From Mesorhizobium sp. L-2-11 (GTDB taxonomy: Bacteria > Pseudomonadota > Alphaproteobacteria > Rhizobiales > Rhizobiaceae), in the NCBI RefSeq assembly GCF_016756595.1, contig NZ_AP023257.1:1116001-1180000 (forward strand): a stretch of 64,000 nucleotides of DNA, in the 5' to 3' direction. Below the pieces are notes generated by a model that was given only the letters and a program-made list of their open reading frames with translations, had not been told where the DNA came from and searched no databases. The position numbers were made by a program, and so were the translations under genes. Numbering within the stretch: the stretch's first letter is position 1; each line of letters opens with the position of its first letter. Below, one piece after another: positions 8,082 to 20,596 of the stretch.

Positions 8082-8792
8082 ATGGAAAATATCGCACTCG
8101 CCGAACCGGGCGCGCATTTGTCGATTTGGGCGCTGTTCACGCAGGCCGGCTGGGTGGTCAAGCTGGTTATGATCGGGCTGCTCTGCGCCTCGATCTGGAC
8201 CTGGGCGATCATCGTCGACAAGCTCGTCGCCTATGGCCGCATGCGGCTCGCGCTCAATCGCTTCGAACAGGTGTTCTGGTCGGGGCAGTCGCTGGAAGAG
8301 CTCTACCGCACGCTCGCCGACCGCAAGACATCAGGCATGGGCGCCATTTTCGTCGCCGCTATGCGCGAATGGAAGAAGAGCTTCGAGAAGGGGGCGAAAT
8401 CGCCGCTTGGCCTGCAGACCCGCATCGACAAGGCGATGGACCTGGCGCTGACCCGCGAAATGGAAAAACTGGAAGGACGGCTTGGCTTTCTCGCCACCAC
8501 CGGCTCGGCAGCGCCGTTCATTGGCCTGTTCGGCACCGTGATCGGCATCATGACCTCGTTCCAGGCGATCGCCGCATCCAAGAATACCAGCCTGTCGGTG
8601 GTCGCGCCCGGCATTGCCGAGGCGCTGCTGGCCACGGCAATAGGCCTGCTCGCGGCTATCCCCGCCGTCATCGCCTACAACAAGCTGTCGTCGGACGCGA
8701 GCAAGATCGCCGTGCGCATGGAAGGGTTCGCGGACGAGTTCTCCGCCATACTCTCGCGCCAAATCGATGAAAAAGTCGCTCAGAAGACCTGA
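8082..8792 (+). CDS. tolQ: Tol-Pal proton-channel subunit TolQ
   Basis: TolQ forms the inner-membrane proton channel that energises TolA during outer-membrane constriction at division. The 236-residue product has three membrane helices: one near 24-46 (VVKLVMIGLLCASIWTW), and two after residue 135 that include the conserved GLFGTVIGIM and LLATAIGLLAAIPAV segments. I chose the ATG at 8082, which gives normal family length. The family is MotA/TolQ/ExbB. tolR follows after nine bases. Confidence 0.95.
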   Translation: MENIALAEPGAHLSIWALFTQAGWVVKLVMIGLLCASIWTWAIIVDKLVAYGRMRLALNRFEQVFWSGQSLEELYRTLADRKTSGMGAIFVAAMREWKKSFEKGAKSPLGLQTRIDKAMDLALTREMEKLEGRLGFLATTGSAAPFIGLFGTVIGIMTSFQAIAASKNTSLSVVAPGIAEALLATAIGLLAAIPAVIAYNKLSSDASKIAVRMEGFADEFSAILSRQIDEKVAQKT

Positions 8793-8801
8793 GGAACAAT
8801 C

Positions 8802-9260
8802 ATGGGAATGTCTGTAGGCGCGGGTGGCGGAGGACGCGGTGGTCGCGGCCACAGGCGGCGCGGCCGCCATCACGCCATGATATCGGAAATCAACGTCACG
8901 CCGATGGTCGACGTGATGCTGGTGCTGTTGATCATCTTCATGGTCGCCGCACCCTTGCTGACGGTCGGCGTGCCGGTCGACCTGCCGGAGACGAAGGCCA
9001 AGGCGATGAACGCCGATACCCAGCCGATCACGATTACAATCGACGGTACGGGCAAGATTTTCCTGCAGGAGACCGAAATTCCGCAGGAAGAACTGGTCGC
9101 CAAGCTGCAGGCGATTTCCAAGACCGGCTACGAAGAGCGCCTCTTCATCCGCGGCGACAAGACGACCAACTATGGCGCCGCGATGGAAGTGATGGGTCTC
9201 ATCCAGGACGCCGGCTACAAGAACATCGCGCTGCTTTCACTGCCGAAACAGGATCAGTAG
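8802..9260 (+). CDS. tolR: Tol-Pal proton-channel subunit TolR
   Basis: TolR pairs with TolQ to harvest proton motive force. The 152-residue protein has one membrane helix (about 35-55, MLVLLIIFMVAAPLL), with the essential Asp of the VTPMVDVML motif at residue 37 and a periplasmic domain after it. The cytoplasmic start is unusually rich in Gly, Arg and His (residues 6-24), as is seen in rhizobial ExbD/TolR proteins. It lies between tolQ and tolA at tight spacing. Confidence 0.95.
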   Translation: MGMSVGAGGGGRGGRGHRRRGRHHAMISEINVTPMVDVMLVLLIIFMVAAPLLTVGVPVDLPETKAKAMNADTQPITITIDGTGKIFLQETEIPQEELVAKLQAISKTGYEERLFIRGDKTTNYGAAMEVMGLIQDAGYKNIALLSLPKQDQ

Positions 9261-9267
9261 ACGCTAG

Positions 9268-10425
9268 ATGAGAACCGGCCTCACCACATCGGTGATCTTG
9301 CATGCGGTCGCGATCGGCTTCGGCCTGTTCACGCTATCTGCGCCGGCGGCGTTGCCGGCGTCCGATGCCGAGTCGCTGGCGGTCGAAATCGTGCCGATGG
9401 AGGCGATAGCGCAGATACAGAAAGGCGACAAGAAAGCTGCGGTGAGCGAAAAGCCGGCGCCACTCCCGACCCAGCGCCCGGACATCGTGGCCGACGCGAG
9501 GACGGTCGGTGACAACAGCGTCGATACCGACAAGCCGCCGACGCCGGATCCCAAGCCCCAGCCAGTCGATAAGGCTGAGGCGCCGCCGCCCGCGCCGACG
9601 CCGAAGGAAAAGCCGAAGCCCGAGGACGTGCCGAAACCGAAGGAGCAGCCCAAGCCCGTCCCGGCGACGGAGGTCGCACCAGTGCCGCAGCCGAAGGAAG
9701 AGGTCAAGCCCGAGCCGGTCAAGCAGGCGGAGCCAAAACCGACGCCGGCCAAGGAACCGGCGCCGACGCCGCCGCAGGACAAGACCGCCGCCATCGACTC
9801 GAAGCCTGAGGTCAAGCCGGACGCCGTCGCCGAAGCGATTGCCAAGGAACCGCCAACCGAGGAGACGCAGCTTCCGGACTCGGCACCCGCCCCGCAGGCG
9901 CGGCCGAAGCCGCAGCCGGCCCAGGCCGAAAGCGCCAAGGCACCCGAGCGCAAGGACGCCGACAAGCCGGTCAAGGAAGCCTCGTCCAGGCCGAAATCGG
10001 AAGACAAGCAGTTCAACGCCGACGAGATTTCGGCGCTGCTCGACAAGCGCAAGCCGTCCGGCGGCGGCGCCAAGCGCTCGACCCAGCAAGCATCGCTCGG
10101 CGGGGACAAAAACCAGGGTCAGAAGCTCTCGAAGTCTGAGATGGGGGCGTTGGAGGCCCAGCTTAGTAATTGCTGGACCCTGCCGGTAGGGCTCGAGGGC
10201 TCGGAGAATTTCGTCGCTGTGATCCAGTTCAACCTGGACGCTTCCGGCAAGCTGGATGGCCGGCCTACTGTCGAAAAATCGAGCGGCAACCGCCCGTTCG
10301 ACGAAAGTGCCGTGCGCGCGGTTCAGAAATGCGATGTGGCCGGCCTGCAGGTTCCCGCGGGCAAGCAAGACATCTGGGCCGACGTCCGGGTCACGTTCGA
10401 TCCGAGGGAGATGCTGGGTCTATAG
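9268..10425 (+). CDS. tolA: Cell-envelope integrity protein TolA
   Basis: TolA spans the periplasm to connect the TolQR motor with TolB and Pal. The 385-residue product has one N-terminal membrane helix (about residues 7-26) and a long low-complexity linker rich in Pro, Lys, Glu and Ala (about 60-280). The globular TonB/TolA C-terminal domain starts near 290 with [13 protein letters not shown] and ends with [12 protein letters not shown]. The linker makes the DNA strongly GC-biased and gives long spurious open frames on both strands. Confidence 0.93.
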   Translation: MRTGLTTSVILHAVAIGFGLFTLSAPAALPASDAESLAVEIVPMEAIAQIQKGDKKAAVSEKPAPLPTQRPDIVADARTVGDNSVDTDKPPTPDPKPQPVDKAEAPPPAPTPKEKPKPEDVPKPKEQPKPVPATEVAPVPQPKEEVKPEPVKQAEPKPTPAKEPAPTPPQDKTAAIDSKPEVKPDAVAEAIAKEPPTEETQLPDSAPAPQARPKPQPAQAESAKAPERKDADKPVKEASSRPKSEDKQFNADEISALLDKRKPSGGGAKRSTQQASLGGDKNQGQKLSKSEMGALEAQLSNCWTLPVGLEGSENFVAVIQFNLDASGKLDGRPTVEKSSGNRPFDESAVRAVQKCDVAGLQVPAGKQDIWADVRVTFDPREMLGL

Positions 10426-10474
10426 GCCCGGCGCCTCGAAGATCCGTAGAATCATTGAAGAGAAGCGAGAAGAC

Positions 10475-11785
10475 ATGAAATCCATCCTCAAGCCGCTCCT
10501 GATGATCGTATCGATGGCGCTGGGCATGACTGCCGCCGCCACCTTGCCGGCGCGGGCGCTCGTTGAGCTCAACGTCAACAAAGGCAATGTCGAGCCGCTG
10601 CCGATCGCCATCACCGATTTCCAGGGCGGCGATGCGTTGGGCGCGGAGATTTCCGGCATCGTCAGCGCCGACCTGAAACGCTCCGGCCTGTTCGCGCCGA
10701 TCGAAAAGAGCGCCTTCATCGAAAAGATCTCCAACCCCGATGCCACGCCTCGCTTCGAGGATTGGAAGGTGATCAACGCCCAGGCGCTGGTCACCGGCAG
10801 CGTCAGCAAGGAGGCCGATGGCCGCGTCCGCGCCCAGTACCGGTTGTGGGACACCTTTGCCGGCCAGCAGATGTCGGGCGAGCAGTTCTTCGCCAACGAC
10901 GCCAACACCAGGCGTGTCGCCCACATCATCGCCGATGCCATCTATGAGCGGCTGACCGGCGAAAAAGGCTATTTCGACACGCGCGTCGTCTTCATCGACG
11001 AATCGGGCGCAAAGAACGCGCGCAAGAAGCGCCTCGCCATCATGGACCAGGACGGCGCCAATATCCGCTACCTGTCGGACGGCAGGTCGATCGTGCTGAC
11101 CCCGCGTTTCTCGCCAAGCCGGCAGGAAATCACCTACATGTCCTATGAAAGCGGCCAGCCGAAGGTCTATCTGCTGCAGATCGAGACCGGGCAGCGCGAA
11201 CTGGTCGGCGACTTTCCCGGCATGACCTTTGCGCCGCGCTTCTCGCCCGACGGCCAGAAGGTGATCATGAGCCTGCTGCGCGACGACGGCAATTCCAACA
11301 TCTTCGCCATGGATCTGAGAAGCCGCTCGACGACGAGGCTCACCAATTCGACGGCCATCGACACCTCGCCGTCCTATTCGCCGGATGGCAGCAAGGTGGT
11401 GTTCACCTCCGACCGCGGCGGCCGCGCGCAGATCTATGTGATGGGCGCCGACGGTTCGGGCCAGACCCGCATCTCCTTCGGCGACGGCGTCTATTCGACG
11501 CCGGTATGGTCGCCGCGCGGCGATCTCATCGCCTTCACCAAGCAGACCGCCGGCGAGTTCCAGATCGGCGTCATGCGCGTCGACGGTTCGGGCGAGCGCA
11601 TCCTCTCGACCGGCTTCCAGCAGGAGGGGCCGACCTGGGCGCCCAACGGCCGGGTGCTGATGTTCTTCCGCGATTCGGCCGGCGGCCCGAAACTCGTTTC
11701 GGTCGATCTCACCGGCCGCAACGAACAGTCGATCCCGACCGCGAACTTCGCTTCGGACCCGGCCTGGTCGCCGCTGCTGGAATAG
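10475..11785 (+). CDS. tolB: Tol-Pal periplasmic protein TolB
   Basis: TolB is a periplasmic beta-propeller that shuttles between Pal and TolA. The 436-residue precursor starts with a signal peptide ending near LPARALVEL. An N-terminal domain (to about 165) is followed by repeated propeller blades with the PD40 pattern, for example [30 protein letters not shown] and [12 protein letters not shown] chose the ATG at 10475 because the signal peptide begins there. It lies 49 bases after tolA. Confidence 0.96.
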   Translation: MKSILKPLLMIVSMALGMTAAATLPARALVELNVNKGNVEPLPIAITDFQGGDALGAEISGIVSADLKRSGLFAPIEKSAFIEKISNPDATPRFEDWKVINAQALVTGSVSKEADGRVRAQYRLWDTFAGQQMSGEQFFANDANTRRVAHIIADAIYERLTGEKGYFDTRVVFIDESGAKNARKKRLAIMDQDGANIRYLSDGRSIVLTPRFSPSRQEITYMSYESGQPKVYLLQIETGQRELVGDFPGMTFAPRFSPDGQKVIMSLLRDDGNSNIFAMDLRSRSTTRLTNSTAIDTSPSYSPDGSKVVFTSDRGGRAQIYVMGADGSGQTRISFGDGVYSTPVWSPRGDLIAFTKQTAGEFQIGVMRVDGSGERILSTGFQQEGPTWAPNGRVLMFFRDSAGGPKLVSVDLTGRNEQSIPTANFASDPAWSPLLE

Positions 11786-11788
11786 GCT

Positions 11789-11875
11789 GGAAGGGGAATT
11801 GAGGAATTGAGGAACTGAAGAGATGGAGAAAAAGGGATTCCTCAACTCTTCAATTCGCTCCTTTCCACGGCCTGG
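11789..11875 (+). repeat. Imperfect long hairpin between tolB and pal
   Basis: A GGAATTGAGGAATTGAGGAA-like left arm, itself a short tandem repeat, is matched by an imperfect complementary right arm (TTCCTCAACTCTTCAATTCG). It could end the tolB transcript or act as a processing hairpin. No poly-T tract follows, so a terminator call is not justified. Confidence 0.5.
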
Positions 11876-12060
11876 TCGCGTTTCAGCCGCATTTCTGCCT
11901 ACGGTCCGCGCACATTGTGGATCCCTCGGGCGGCGCTCGGCAAAACGGCTGCGGGCGGCAGCCGAAACCAAATTTTAACCGTGTTTCTTGAACGCCGGTT
12001 AACCCAAACGTGGTTACTGGACGATCAACGAAATCACTCGAATTGCGAAGGAGAGGCGGC

Positions 12061-12567
12061 ATGGGCCGTATCGCAGCACTTACCAGAAACCCGGCGATGA
12101 TCGCGCTGGTGGCGTTGCTCGCCATCGCCGGTTGCGCCTCGAAGAAGAACCTGAACAGCGCCGCCGATCTCGGTCTCAGCGGCGCTGGGGCGGCAACTCC
12201 CGGATCGGCCCAGGATTTTACCGTCAACATCGGCGACCGCATCTTCTTCGACACCGATTCGTCCTCAATCCGCGCCGACGCGCAGACGACGCTTTCGCGC
12301 CAGGCGCAATGGCTGAACCAGTACAGGCAGTATGCCATCGTCATCGAAGGCCATGCCGACGAGCGCGGCACGCGCGAATACAATCTGGCGCTCGGCGCCC
12401 GCCGCGCCGCCGCCACCCGCGATTTTCTCGTCGCCAGGGGTGTTTCCGCCCAGCGCCTGAAGACCATTTCCTACGGCAAGGAGCGTCCGGTCGCGGTTTG
12501 CGACGACATCTCCTGCTGGTCGCAGAACCGCCGCGCCGTCACCACGATCAGCGGCGCCGGTTCCTGA
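12061..12567 (+). CDS. pal: Peptidoglycan-associated lipoprotein Pal
   Basis: Pal is the outer-membrane lipoprotein that ties the Tol system to peptidoglycan. The 168-residue product has a lipobox LLAIAGC with the lipidated Cys at 25, then a spacer and an OmpA-like domain (about 60-165). The peptidoglycan-binding segment IEGHADERGTREYNLALGAR is clear. The ATG at 12061 follows a GGAGAGG ribosome site. It is followed by a strong terminator. Confidence 0.97.
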   Translation: MGRIAALTRNPAMIALVALLAIAGCASKKNLNSAADLGLSGAGAATPGSAQDFTVNIGDRIFFDTDSSSIRADAQTTLSRQAQWLNQYRQYAIVIEGHADERGTREYNLALGARRAAATRDFLVARGVSAQRLKTISYGKERPVAVCDDISCWSQNRRAVTTISGAGS

Positions 12568-12610
12568 TCGGCAATTTTCCGATCGGCAGAAATGCAACAC
12601 CTACGTGCGA

Positions 12611-12633
12611 AAGGCGGCGGCGGCCGCCTTTTT
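12611..12633 (+). terminator. Intrinsic terminator after pal
   Basis: AAGGCGGC and GCCGCCTT form a perfect eight-base stem around GGCG, followed by TTT. It separates pal from cpoB. Confidence 0.7.
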
Positions 12634-12769
12634 CATGTCCGGCGTCCGGATATGGGACTTGAAACAAAATTTGGCCGAAGTCCTGCGTCCTGGTAAAAGC
12701 CGAGCGCCCGACGGTCCCACTCCGATCGGAAGGCATGCAACAGGCAATCAATTTCACGGCGAGAGGCAC

Positions 12770-13813
12770 ATGCATTTCAGATCGGTCTTGAGCGGCACGC
12801 TTGCGCTGCTGCTCGTATCAAGCGTCGCTGCCCCGGCAGTAGGCAATGAGCAAGGCACAGAAAAAAGCGGTTTTTCCTTCCGCCTGCCGACGCTAGGCAT
12901 TTTCGGTGAGAAAAAGAAACCGGATCAGGTGCAATATGCACAGGATGGCACCGGCTCTACCGGGCTGCAGGAACAGCTCCGGCAAATGAACGGCAAGATC
13001 GAGGAGCTCAACTTCCAGGTGCTGCAGATGCAGGAGCAGATCCGCAAGCAGCAGGAAGACAACGAGTTCCGCTTCCAGCAGCTGGAAGGCGGCTCGCAAG
13101 GCGCGCAGCAGCCACGCGAGCAGAAGAAGTCGGACGCCACCACCGACACCGACCGCAGCGTCGCCGAGGCTCCGGCGACGCAGGCGCCGGCCGATGCAGG
13201 CACACCGCCCGCCGGCGGCCAGGAGGTCATCGTCGAGTCACCGACAGGCGAACCCGGCGCGGTGATCCCGGGCACGCCGCCGAAGACGTTCGGCACCATC
13301 ACCGTCGACAAGAACGGCAATGTGGTCGAGGGCAAGGCGCCGGCGCAGAACGCCGTTCCCGGCGACCAGGCTGCCGGCGACCAGGCCGGCAAGTCCGACG
13401 ATACGGTGGTCGCGGCGCTGCCCGCCACCGACGACCCGGAGGAGCTTTACCGCAATTCCTATCAGTTCATCCTGTCGGGCGACTACGGCACTGCCGAACA
13501 GGGTTTTCGCGACCACATCGCCCGCTTCCCCAAGGACGCCAAGACGGCGGACGCGCATTACTGGCTGGGTGAGTCGCTGCTCGGCCAGCAAAAATACCGC
13601 GACGCGGCCGAGACGTTCCTCGCCGCCAGCAAGGACTATCCGAAGGCCAAGAAGGCTCCCGACATGCTGCTGAAGCTCGGTGTGTCGCTGGTCGGATTGA
13701 ACCAGCGCGACGTGGCCTGCGCCACTTTCAGCGAGATCGGCAAGCGCTATCCGAATGTCTCCGGCGCGCTCAAGGAACGCGTCAAGCAGGAAAGGGCGCT
13801 CGCGGCGTGTTAG
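12770..13813 (+). CDS. cpoB: Cell-division coordinator CpoB (YbgF)
   Basis: CpoB links peptidoglycan synthesis with Tol-driven outer-membrane constriction. The 347-residue precursor has a signal peptide (residues 1-25). A trimerising coiled coil follows (about 60-105, LQEQLRQMNGKIEELNFQVL and following), then a Pro/Ala-rich linker, and C-terminal tetratricopeptide repeats (about 225-345, NSYQFILSGDYGTAEQGFRD and following). I chose the ATG at 12770 because it begins the signal peptide. Confidence 0.92.
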   Translation: MHFRSVLSGTLALLLVSSVAAPAVGNEQGTEKSGFSFRLPTLGIFGEKKKPDQVQYAQDGTGSTGLQEQLRQMNGKIEELNFQVLQMQEQIRKQQEDNEFRFQQLEGGSQGAQQPREQKKSDATTDTDRSVAEAPATQAPADAGTPPAGGQEVIVESPTGEPGAVIPGTPPKTFGTITVDKNGNVVEGKAPAQNAVPGDQAAGDQAGKSDDTVVAALPATDDPEELYRNSYQFILSGDYGTAEQGFRDHIARFPKDAKTADAHYWLGESLLGQQKYRDAAETFLAASKDYPKAKKAPDMLLKLGVSLVGLNQRDVACATFSEIGKRYPNVSGALKERVKQERALAAC

Positions 13814-13868
13814 TTTTTCTCTCGCATGTCGTTGCCCCTGCGCCGGGGCGACTTTTGGGCGACATGCT

Positions 13869-15248
13869 TTGACGCCCGAAACCGAGCCTGACCGTTCGGT
13901 TTTTTCGCAGATCGACTTTACCAGCGGCGCTGTTGCGGCCGTGTCCGGCGGCAGCGACTCGACCGCCCTTCTCCTTCTCCTCAAAGATCACCTCGACCGT
14001 ACCGCGCCGGCAACGAAATTGCTGGCTGTGACCATCGATCACGGTCTGCGGCCGGGCTCGGCAGCGGAAGCGCAGGCCGTGGCCAGGCTTTGCGCCGGGC
14101 GCGGTATTGCCCACCGCATCCTGGTCTGGTCCGGACGCAAGCCTTCGACCGGCCTGCCGGCTGCCGCGCGAGAGGCACGCTACCGGCTGCTGGCCGAGGC
14201 GGCGCAGGCGGAAGCTATCGGCCTGATCCTGACCGGCCACACAGCCGACGACCAGGCCGAGACCGTGCTGATGCGGCAAGCTCGCCAGGAGGGGGAGCGA
14301 GAGCCAGGGCGAGGTCTGGCCGGTATGGCACCGGCCACCCTCTATGACTGGCGGATCTGGATCGCACGGCCGCTTCTCGGCACACGGCGTGCTGCGCTGC
14401 GCGAAGTCCTGCGGCGCGCGAATGTCGGCTGGGCAGAAGACCCGACCAATGAAGACGAGGCTTTCGAGCGGCCGCGTATCCGCGCAGCGCTTGCCGACCG
14501 CAATGGTGCGCGGGAAGACGCGTTGGCGCTGGCCGCGCTGGCTGCGGTGGAGCGCGAGCAGCTTGGCCATCGCACCGCCGCGCTGATCCGTGGCTTTGCC
14601 AGCAGGCCCGCCGCCGGCCTTGTCCGTCTCGATCCGGGCTTTGCGACGGCCGGCGACGAGGCGGCGGCCGTCTACGCGATGCGCGTCATGCTGGCGACTG
14701 TCGGTGGCGTTGCCTTTCTGCCCGACCAGGCTCGCAGCGAGGCGCTGCTCAACCGGCTGCGGCCCGAACCACTTGGCACAACCCCATTTTTGGCTGCCCC
14801 GTTTTGCGCTACTTTGTCGCGGACGGTGGTCGATGCGCGGCGTGCCGGCATCTTCCTGCGTCGCGAAACCCGCAACCTGCCGCCGGCTGCTCCTGCCGTA
14901 GACAATGCCCTCTGGGACGGCCGACGGAGGATCACATTGGGCGACAGACCGGGTGAATTTTTGATCGCGCCGCTCGGCGCGGCTGGTGCCGCAAAACAGG
15001 CGATTGCCGAAAACCGCACGCCGCCAAGCCTTGTCCGCGCAGCTCTGGCGGCCGAGCCGGTGCTGTGGCGCACAAGCGAACATCCAAGCGACAGCCCGAT
15101 CTTGCCGGGAATGGCGGTATACCCGGTCGTCGCGCCCTTTGCCCGCTTCCTGCCGTCCTTCGACCTGGCGCCGGCCGGAACTGTCGCGGCGCTGATCGGC
15201 GCGCCGCGACTTCCTGCCCCGCCTTTCGGCGGCCACACTGCCGGTTGA
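13869..15248 (+). CDS. tilS: tRNA(Ile)-lysidine synthetase TilS
   Basis: TilS modifies the CAU anticodon of a minor tRNA-Ile to lysidine so that it reads AUA. The PP-loop SGGSDST is near residue 26, followed by VTIDHGLRPGS and LTGHTADDQAETVLMR. The true start is uncertain: an ATG at 13755 would overlap cpoB by 59 bases and encode an atypical leader. A TTG at 13869 gives a normal N-terminus (TPETEPDRSVFSQ) and is preferred. The 459-residue length is usual for the family. Confidence 0.88.
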   Translation: MTPETEPDRSVFSQIDFTSGAVAAVSGGSDSTALLLLLKDHLDRTAPATKLLAVTIDHGLRPGSAAEAQAVARLCAGRGIAHRILVWSGRKPSTGLPAAAREARYRLLAEAAQAEAIGLILTGHTADDQAETVLMRQARQEGEREPGRGLAGMAPATLYDWRIWIARPLLGTRRAALREVLRRANVGWAEDPTNEDEAFERPRIRAALADRNGAREDALALAALAAVEREQLGHRTAALIRGFASRPAAGLVRLDPGFATAGDEAAAVYAMRVMLATVGGVAFLPDQARSEALLNRLRPEPLGTTPFLAAPFCATLSRTVVDARRAGIFLRRETRNLPPAAPAVDNALWDGRRRITLGDRPGEFLIAPLGAAGAAKQAIAENRTPPSLVRAALAAEPVLWRTSEHPSDSPILPGMAVYPVVAPFARFLPSFDLAPAGTVAALIGAPRLPAPPFGGHTAG

Positions 15249-15371
15249 TCATGGGCGAAAGCTTAACCGCGACATGCTGTTCTGCTTGGCAATGAAGGGC
15301 GCCATCCCTATGTTAGACCCAAGTTTCCTCTCACGACGCGTGTCCGCCAGCGGACGCCAACGGGACAATTG

Positions 15372-17300
<1,929 letters not shown>

Positions 17301-17324
17301 GATCCGGCTGAGGAGATTGATTGC

Positions 17325-17356
17325 GAAAACGCCGCGGCTCGAACCGCGGCGTTTTC
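17325..17356 (+). terminator. Intrinsic terminator after ftsH
   Basis: A 13-base perfect stem, GAAAACGCCGCGG pairing with CCGCGGCGTTTTC around a six-base loop. The A/T ends make it work in either direction. Confidence 0.85.
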
Positions 17357-17462
17357 AGTTCAGGAGGTGCCGACAGCCGATCGCGGCCTAAAAGCCTTTC
17401 AGCCCCCCATCGCATCCGCTCCCATAACTGGAATCGGAAAATGTTGGGTTACAGTGGGCGCT

Positions 17463-17700
17463 GTCCTCTGTCCTGCCGACCTCTCAAAGTCTGGTTCCTC
17501 GCCCCCGCCAAGGGCGGGGGAGAGGTGGCCGCGAAGCGGCCGGAGAGGGGGCTTCGTAGGGCGCAGTCCCCCTCTCCGTCTCGGCTTCGCCGAGCCACCT
17601 CTCCCCCACTTCGTGGGGGCGAGGAACCCAAGCTGGAATGATGCCGCGATCCTTCCCCTCTGTCCTGCTAATCTCCCGTCAAAGGCGAGATTGGCAGTGG
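17463..17700. repeat. Repeat family C mosaic: palindromic element plus two fragments
   Basis: The core palindrome (17493-17628) has arms GGTTCCTCGCCCCC and GGGGGCGAGGAACC, with further complementary stretches inside (GGAGAGGTGGC against GCCACCTCTCC). It is flanked by two short relatives of the element at 34369: CTCTGTCCTGCCGACCTCTC at 17467 and CCCTCTGTCCTGCTAATCTC at 17657. The block carries no protein gene. It looks like nested insertions of one palindromic family. Confidence 0.75.
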
Positions 17701-17777
17701 CCTCGCCAAATTGTGTGCGTCAAGTTCTGCAAAAATAGCGTGGCATTCAGCGGTGACGTTGGCGTGTCCGCCGCCGA

Positions 17778-17813
17778 CAAAAAGGCCCGCGTCCCTTGCG
17801 GTTCGCGGGCCTT
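17778..17813 (-). terminator. Intrinsic terminator of the Cys-module gene
   Basis: Read on the minus strand, AAGGCCCGCG pairs with CGCGGGCCTT around a 12-base loop and is followed by a T run. It lies 25 bases after the stop of the minus-strand gene. Confidence 0.85.
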
Positions 17814-17837
17814 GCCATCTTCGAATGTTGATGCCGA

Positions 17838-18503
17838 TCAGCTCTTCAGCGCGGCATTGCACAGGCTGTAGAAGCCGCCACCGTTCTGGATCCACCTGAG
17901 GCCACCGAGTGTCCCGGCCTCCTTGTTGGCGTGGTACTGGTCGCGGCAGGTGTACATGCGGGCCTTGGCCGGGGTTTCGCTGCTATACTTGGCGGAGATC
18001 GTCTTCGGCAACGTCACTCCCTGGGGAGCGATGACGGCCGGCTTTTCCGACTTGCTGGTGAGGCTTGCCTGATCGGCTGCCGGCTTGATGTCGTCGTCGA
18101 AAGCACTGGCACCGCACTGGCTCATGCGGAAGTCGTTCCACTTCATGCCGTTCAGCGTGTTGGCGGTCTTGGCCGCCCGATATTTGGCACCGCACTCCGC
18201 CCTGCTGAGGCCGTTGCCTGCATCGGCGGTTGCCGCTGCCTTGGTCGTCGCTGCGGCGGCCGCATCGAGAGCTGCAGCGCTCGTGCTGTCCGCCTTGGCT
18301 GGCACGGCGTCGGTTGCGGCGGCCACGGTGCCGCATTCTGCCTTGCGGAACTGGTTCCAGTTCTGCCCGCCAAGTGTTCCGGCGTCCTTTGCTGCGTTAT
18401 ACTTGGTGCTGCATTCGGCCATGGTCAGCGCATTGGAGGGCGCCGCCAGGAATAAGGTCGCGACGGCAAGACCCGTCAAAGTGGCAAGTCGATGGATGAG
18501 CAT
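17838..18503 (-). CDS. Secreted protein with three Cys-bounded repeat modules
   Basis: The 221-residue precursor has a signal peptide ending near APSNALT. The mature part carries three copies of one module of about 30 residues. Two read C-x3-KY-x-AAK-x-A-x-TL-x-G-x2-W-x2-FR-x3-C (first Cys near residues 31 and 103); the third, near 185, is C-x3-QYHANKEAGTLGGLRW and ends in a further Cys. Each module could close one disulphide loop. The linkers are Ala-rich. Similar modules are common in rhizobial secreted proteins of unknown function, as far as I recall. It diverges from glmM and has its own terminator. Confidence 0.8.
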   Translation of the reverse strand: MLIHRLATLTGLAVATLFLAAPSNALTMAECSTKYNAAKDAGTLGGQNWNQFRKAECGTVAAATDAVPAKADSTSAAALDAAAAATTKAAATADAGNGLSRAECGAKYRAAKTANTLNGMKWNDFRMSQCGASAFDDDIKPAADQASLTSKSEKPAVIAPQGVTLPKTISAKYSSETPAKARMYTCRDQYHANKEAGTLGGLRWIQNGGGFYSLCNAALKS

Positions 18504-18931
18504 GTGTCTTCTCCCTCTGGATGTTCACGTTATGTACCAAGAAAGCAATAGCACTCAACGAAAGGTTGCGCCAGAGGCTAAATGGCGTAAAAGCTGTCGG
18601 AAAGCGCATTATTTTTACAAAATAGGTGCCGGGGCCTGTCCGCCAGGCGATTTTTCCGGGCGCATTTGCACGGAAAACTTGCATGGGGCGGACCACTCTC
18701 AGGAACTGCCTCACATGGAGGGCAGATCGGGCCGGCCAGTGCGGCGGACCTGAATGCCGGCACGGAGCAACACGAAGTGTGGGTTCCGAATTCAATGCCT
18801 ATCGACTGGCACATGAAAGAATCCAGATGCGGTCTGAAGTTCCTGAACGCTGTGCTGCAACCAGGGCAGGCGAAATCACAGCACTGACGTGACACAAAAC
18901 ACACAAGACAACAGTTTTCTAAGGATTGGTG
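18504..18931. other. Intergenic region between the Cys-module gene and glmM
   Basis: About 430 bases with lower GC than the neighbouring genes. A 73-residue open frame at 18666-18887 has no recognisable family and unusual codon use, so I do not call it. Promoters for the two divergent genes must lie here. Confidence 0.4.
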
Positions 18932-18960
18932 CCCTATAATCATGAATTGTGATGATAGGG
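18932..18960 (+). promoter_or_regulatory. Inverted repeat upstream of glmM
   Basis: CCCTAT-A-ATCA pairs with TGAT-G-ATAGGG around a seven-base centre, with one internal mismatch. It lies 58 bases before glmM. It could be an operator or an RNA hairpin in the leader. No known regulator is assigned. Confidence 0.4.
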
Positions 18961-19018
18961 CTCGGGCCAATTTGTGGCATGACGTGCTGGAAAAAGAACC
19001 ATCGGGAAGCTGACTAGC

Positions 19019-20371
<1,353 letters not shown>

Positions 20372-20392
20372 TCCCAAGCTTTTGCCAGGTTG

Positions 20393-20420
20393 AAAAGCCC
20401 GCCTCCGGCGGGCTTTTTTT
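20393..20420 (+). terminator. Intrinsic terminator after glmM
   Basis: GCCCGCC and GGCGGGC form a stem around TCC, preceded by AAAA and followed by seven T. Confidence 0.9.
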
Positions 20421-20499
20421 GCGTATTCGCACGCCAAGTCATTGGTGGAAAACGCGAAAATCATGAAAGATTTTAGTGATTCATGGTTAAGCGATAGGG

Positions 20500-20515
20500 T
20501 TAAACGCCTTTTAAC
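20500..20515 (+). promoter_or_regulatory. CtrA box upstream of the first outer-membrane protein gene
   Basis: TTAA-ACGCCTT-TTAAC is an exact match to the CtrA consensus. It lies 82 bases before the start codon, where a promoter -35 region is expected. Confidence 0.6.
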
Positions 20516-20596
20516 GTTTCCAATTCATTATCCACGACTGAAGCCAAACAGATTCGGACGCGTTCGCTGTGCCGAGGGTTCTCAGGGGTGACAAGC

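Noticed and set aside
18666..18887. Possible 73-residue gene before glmM
   Set aside because: No recognisable family, no good ribosome site and codon use unlike the neighbours.
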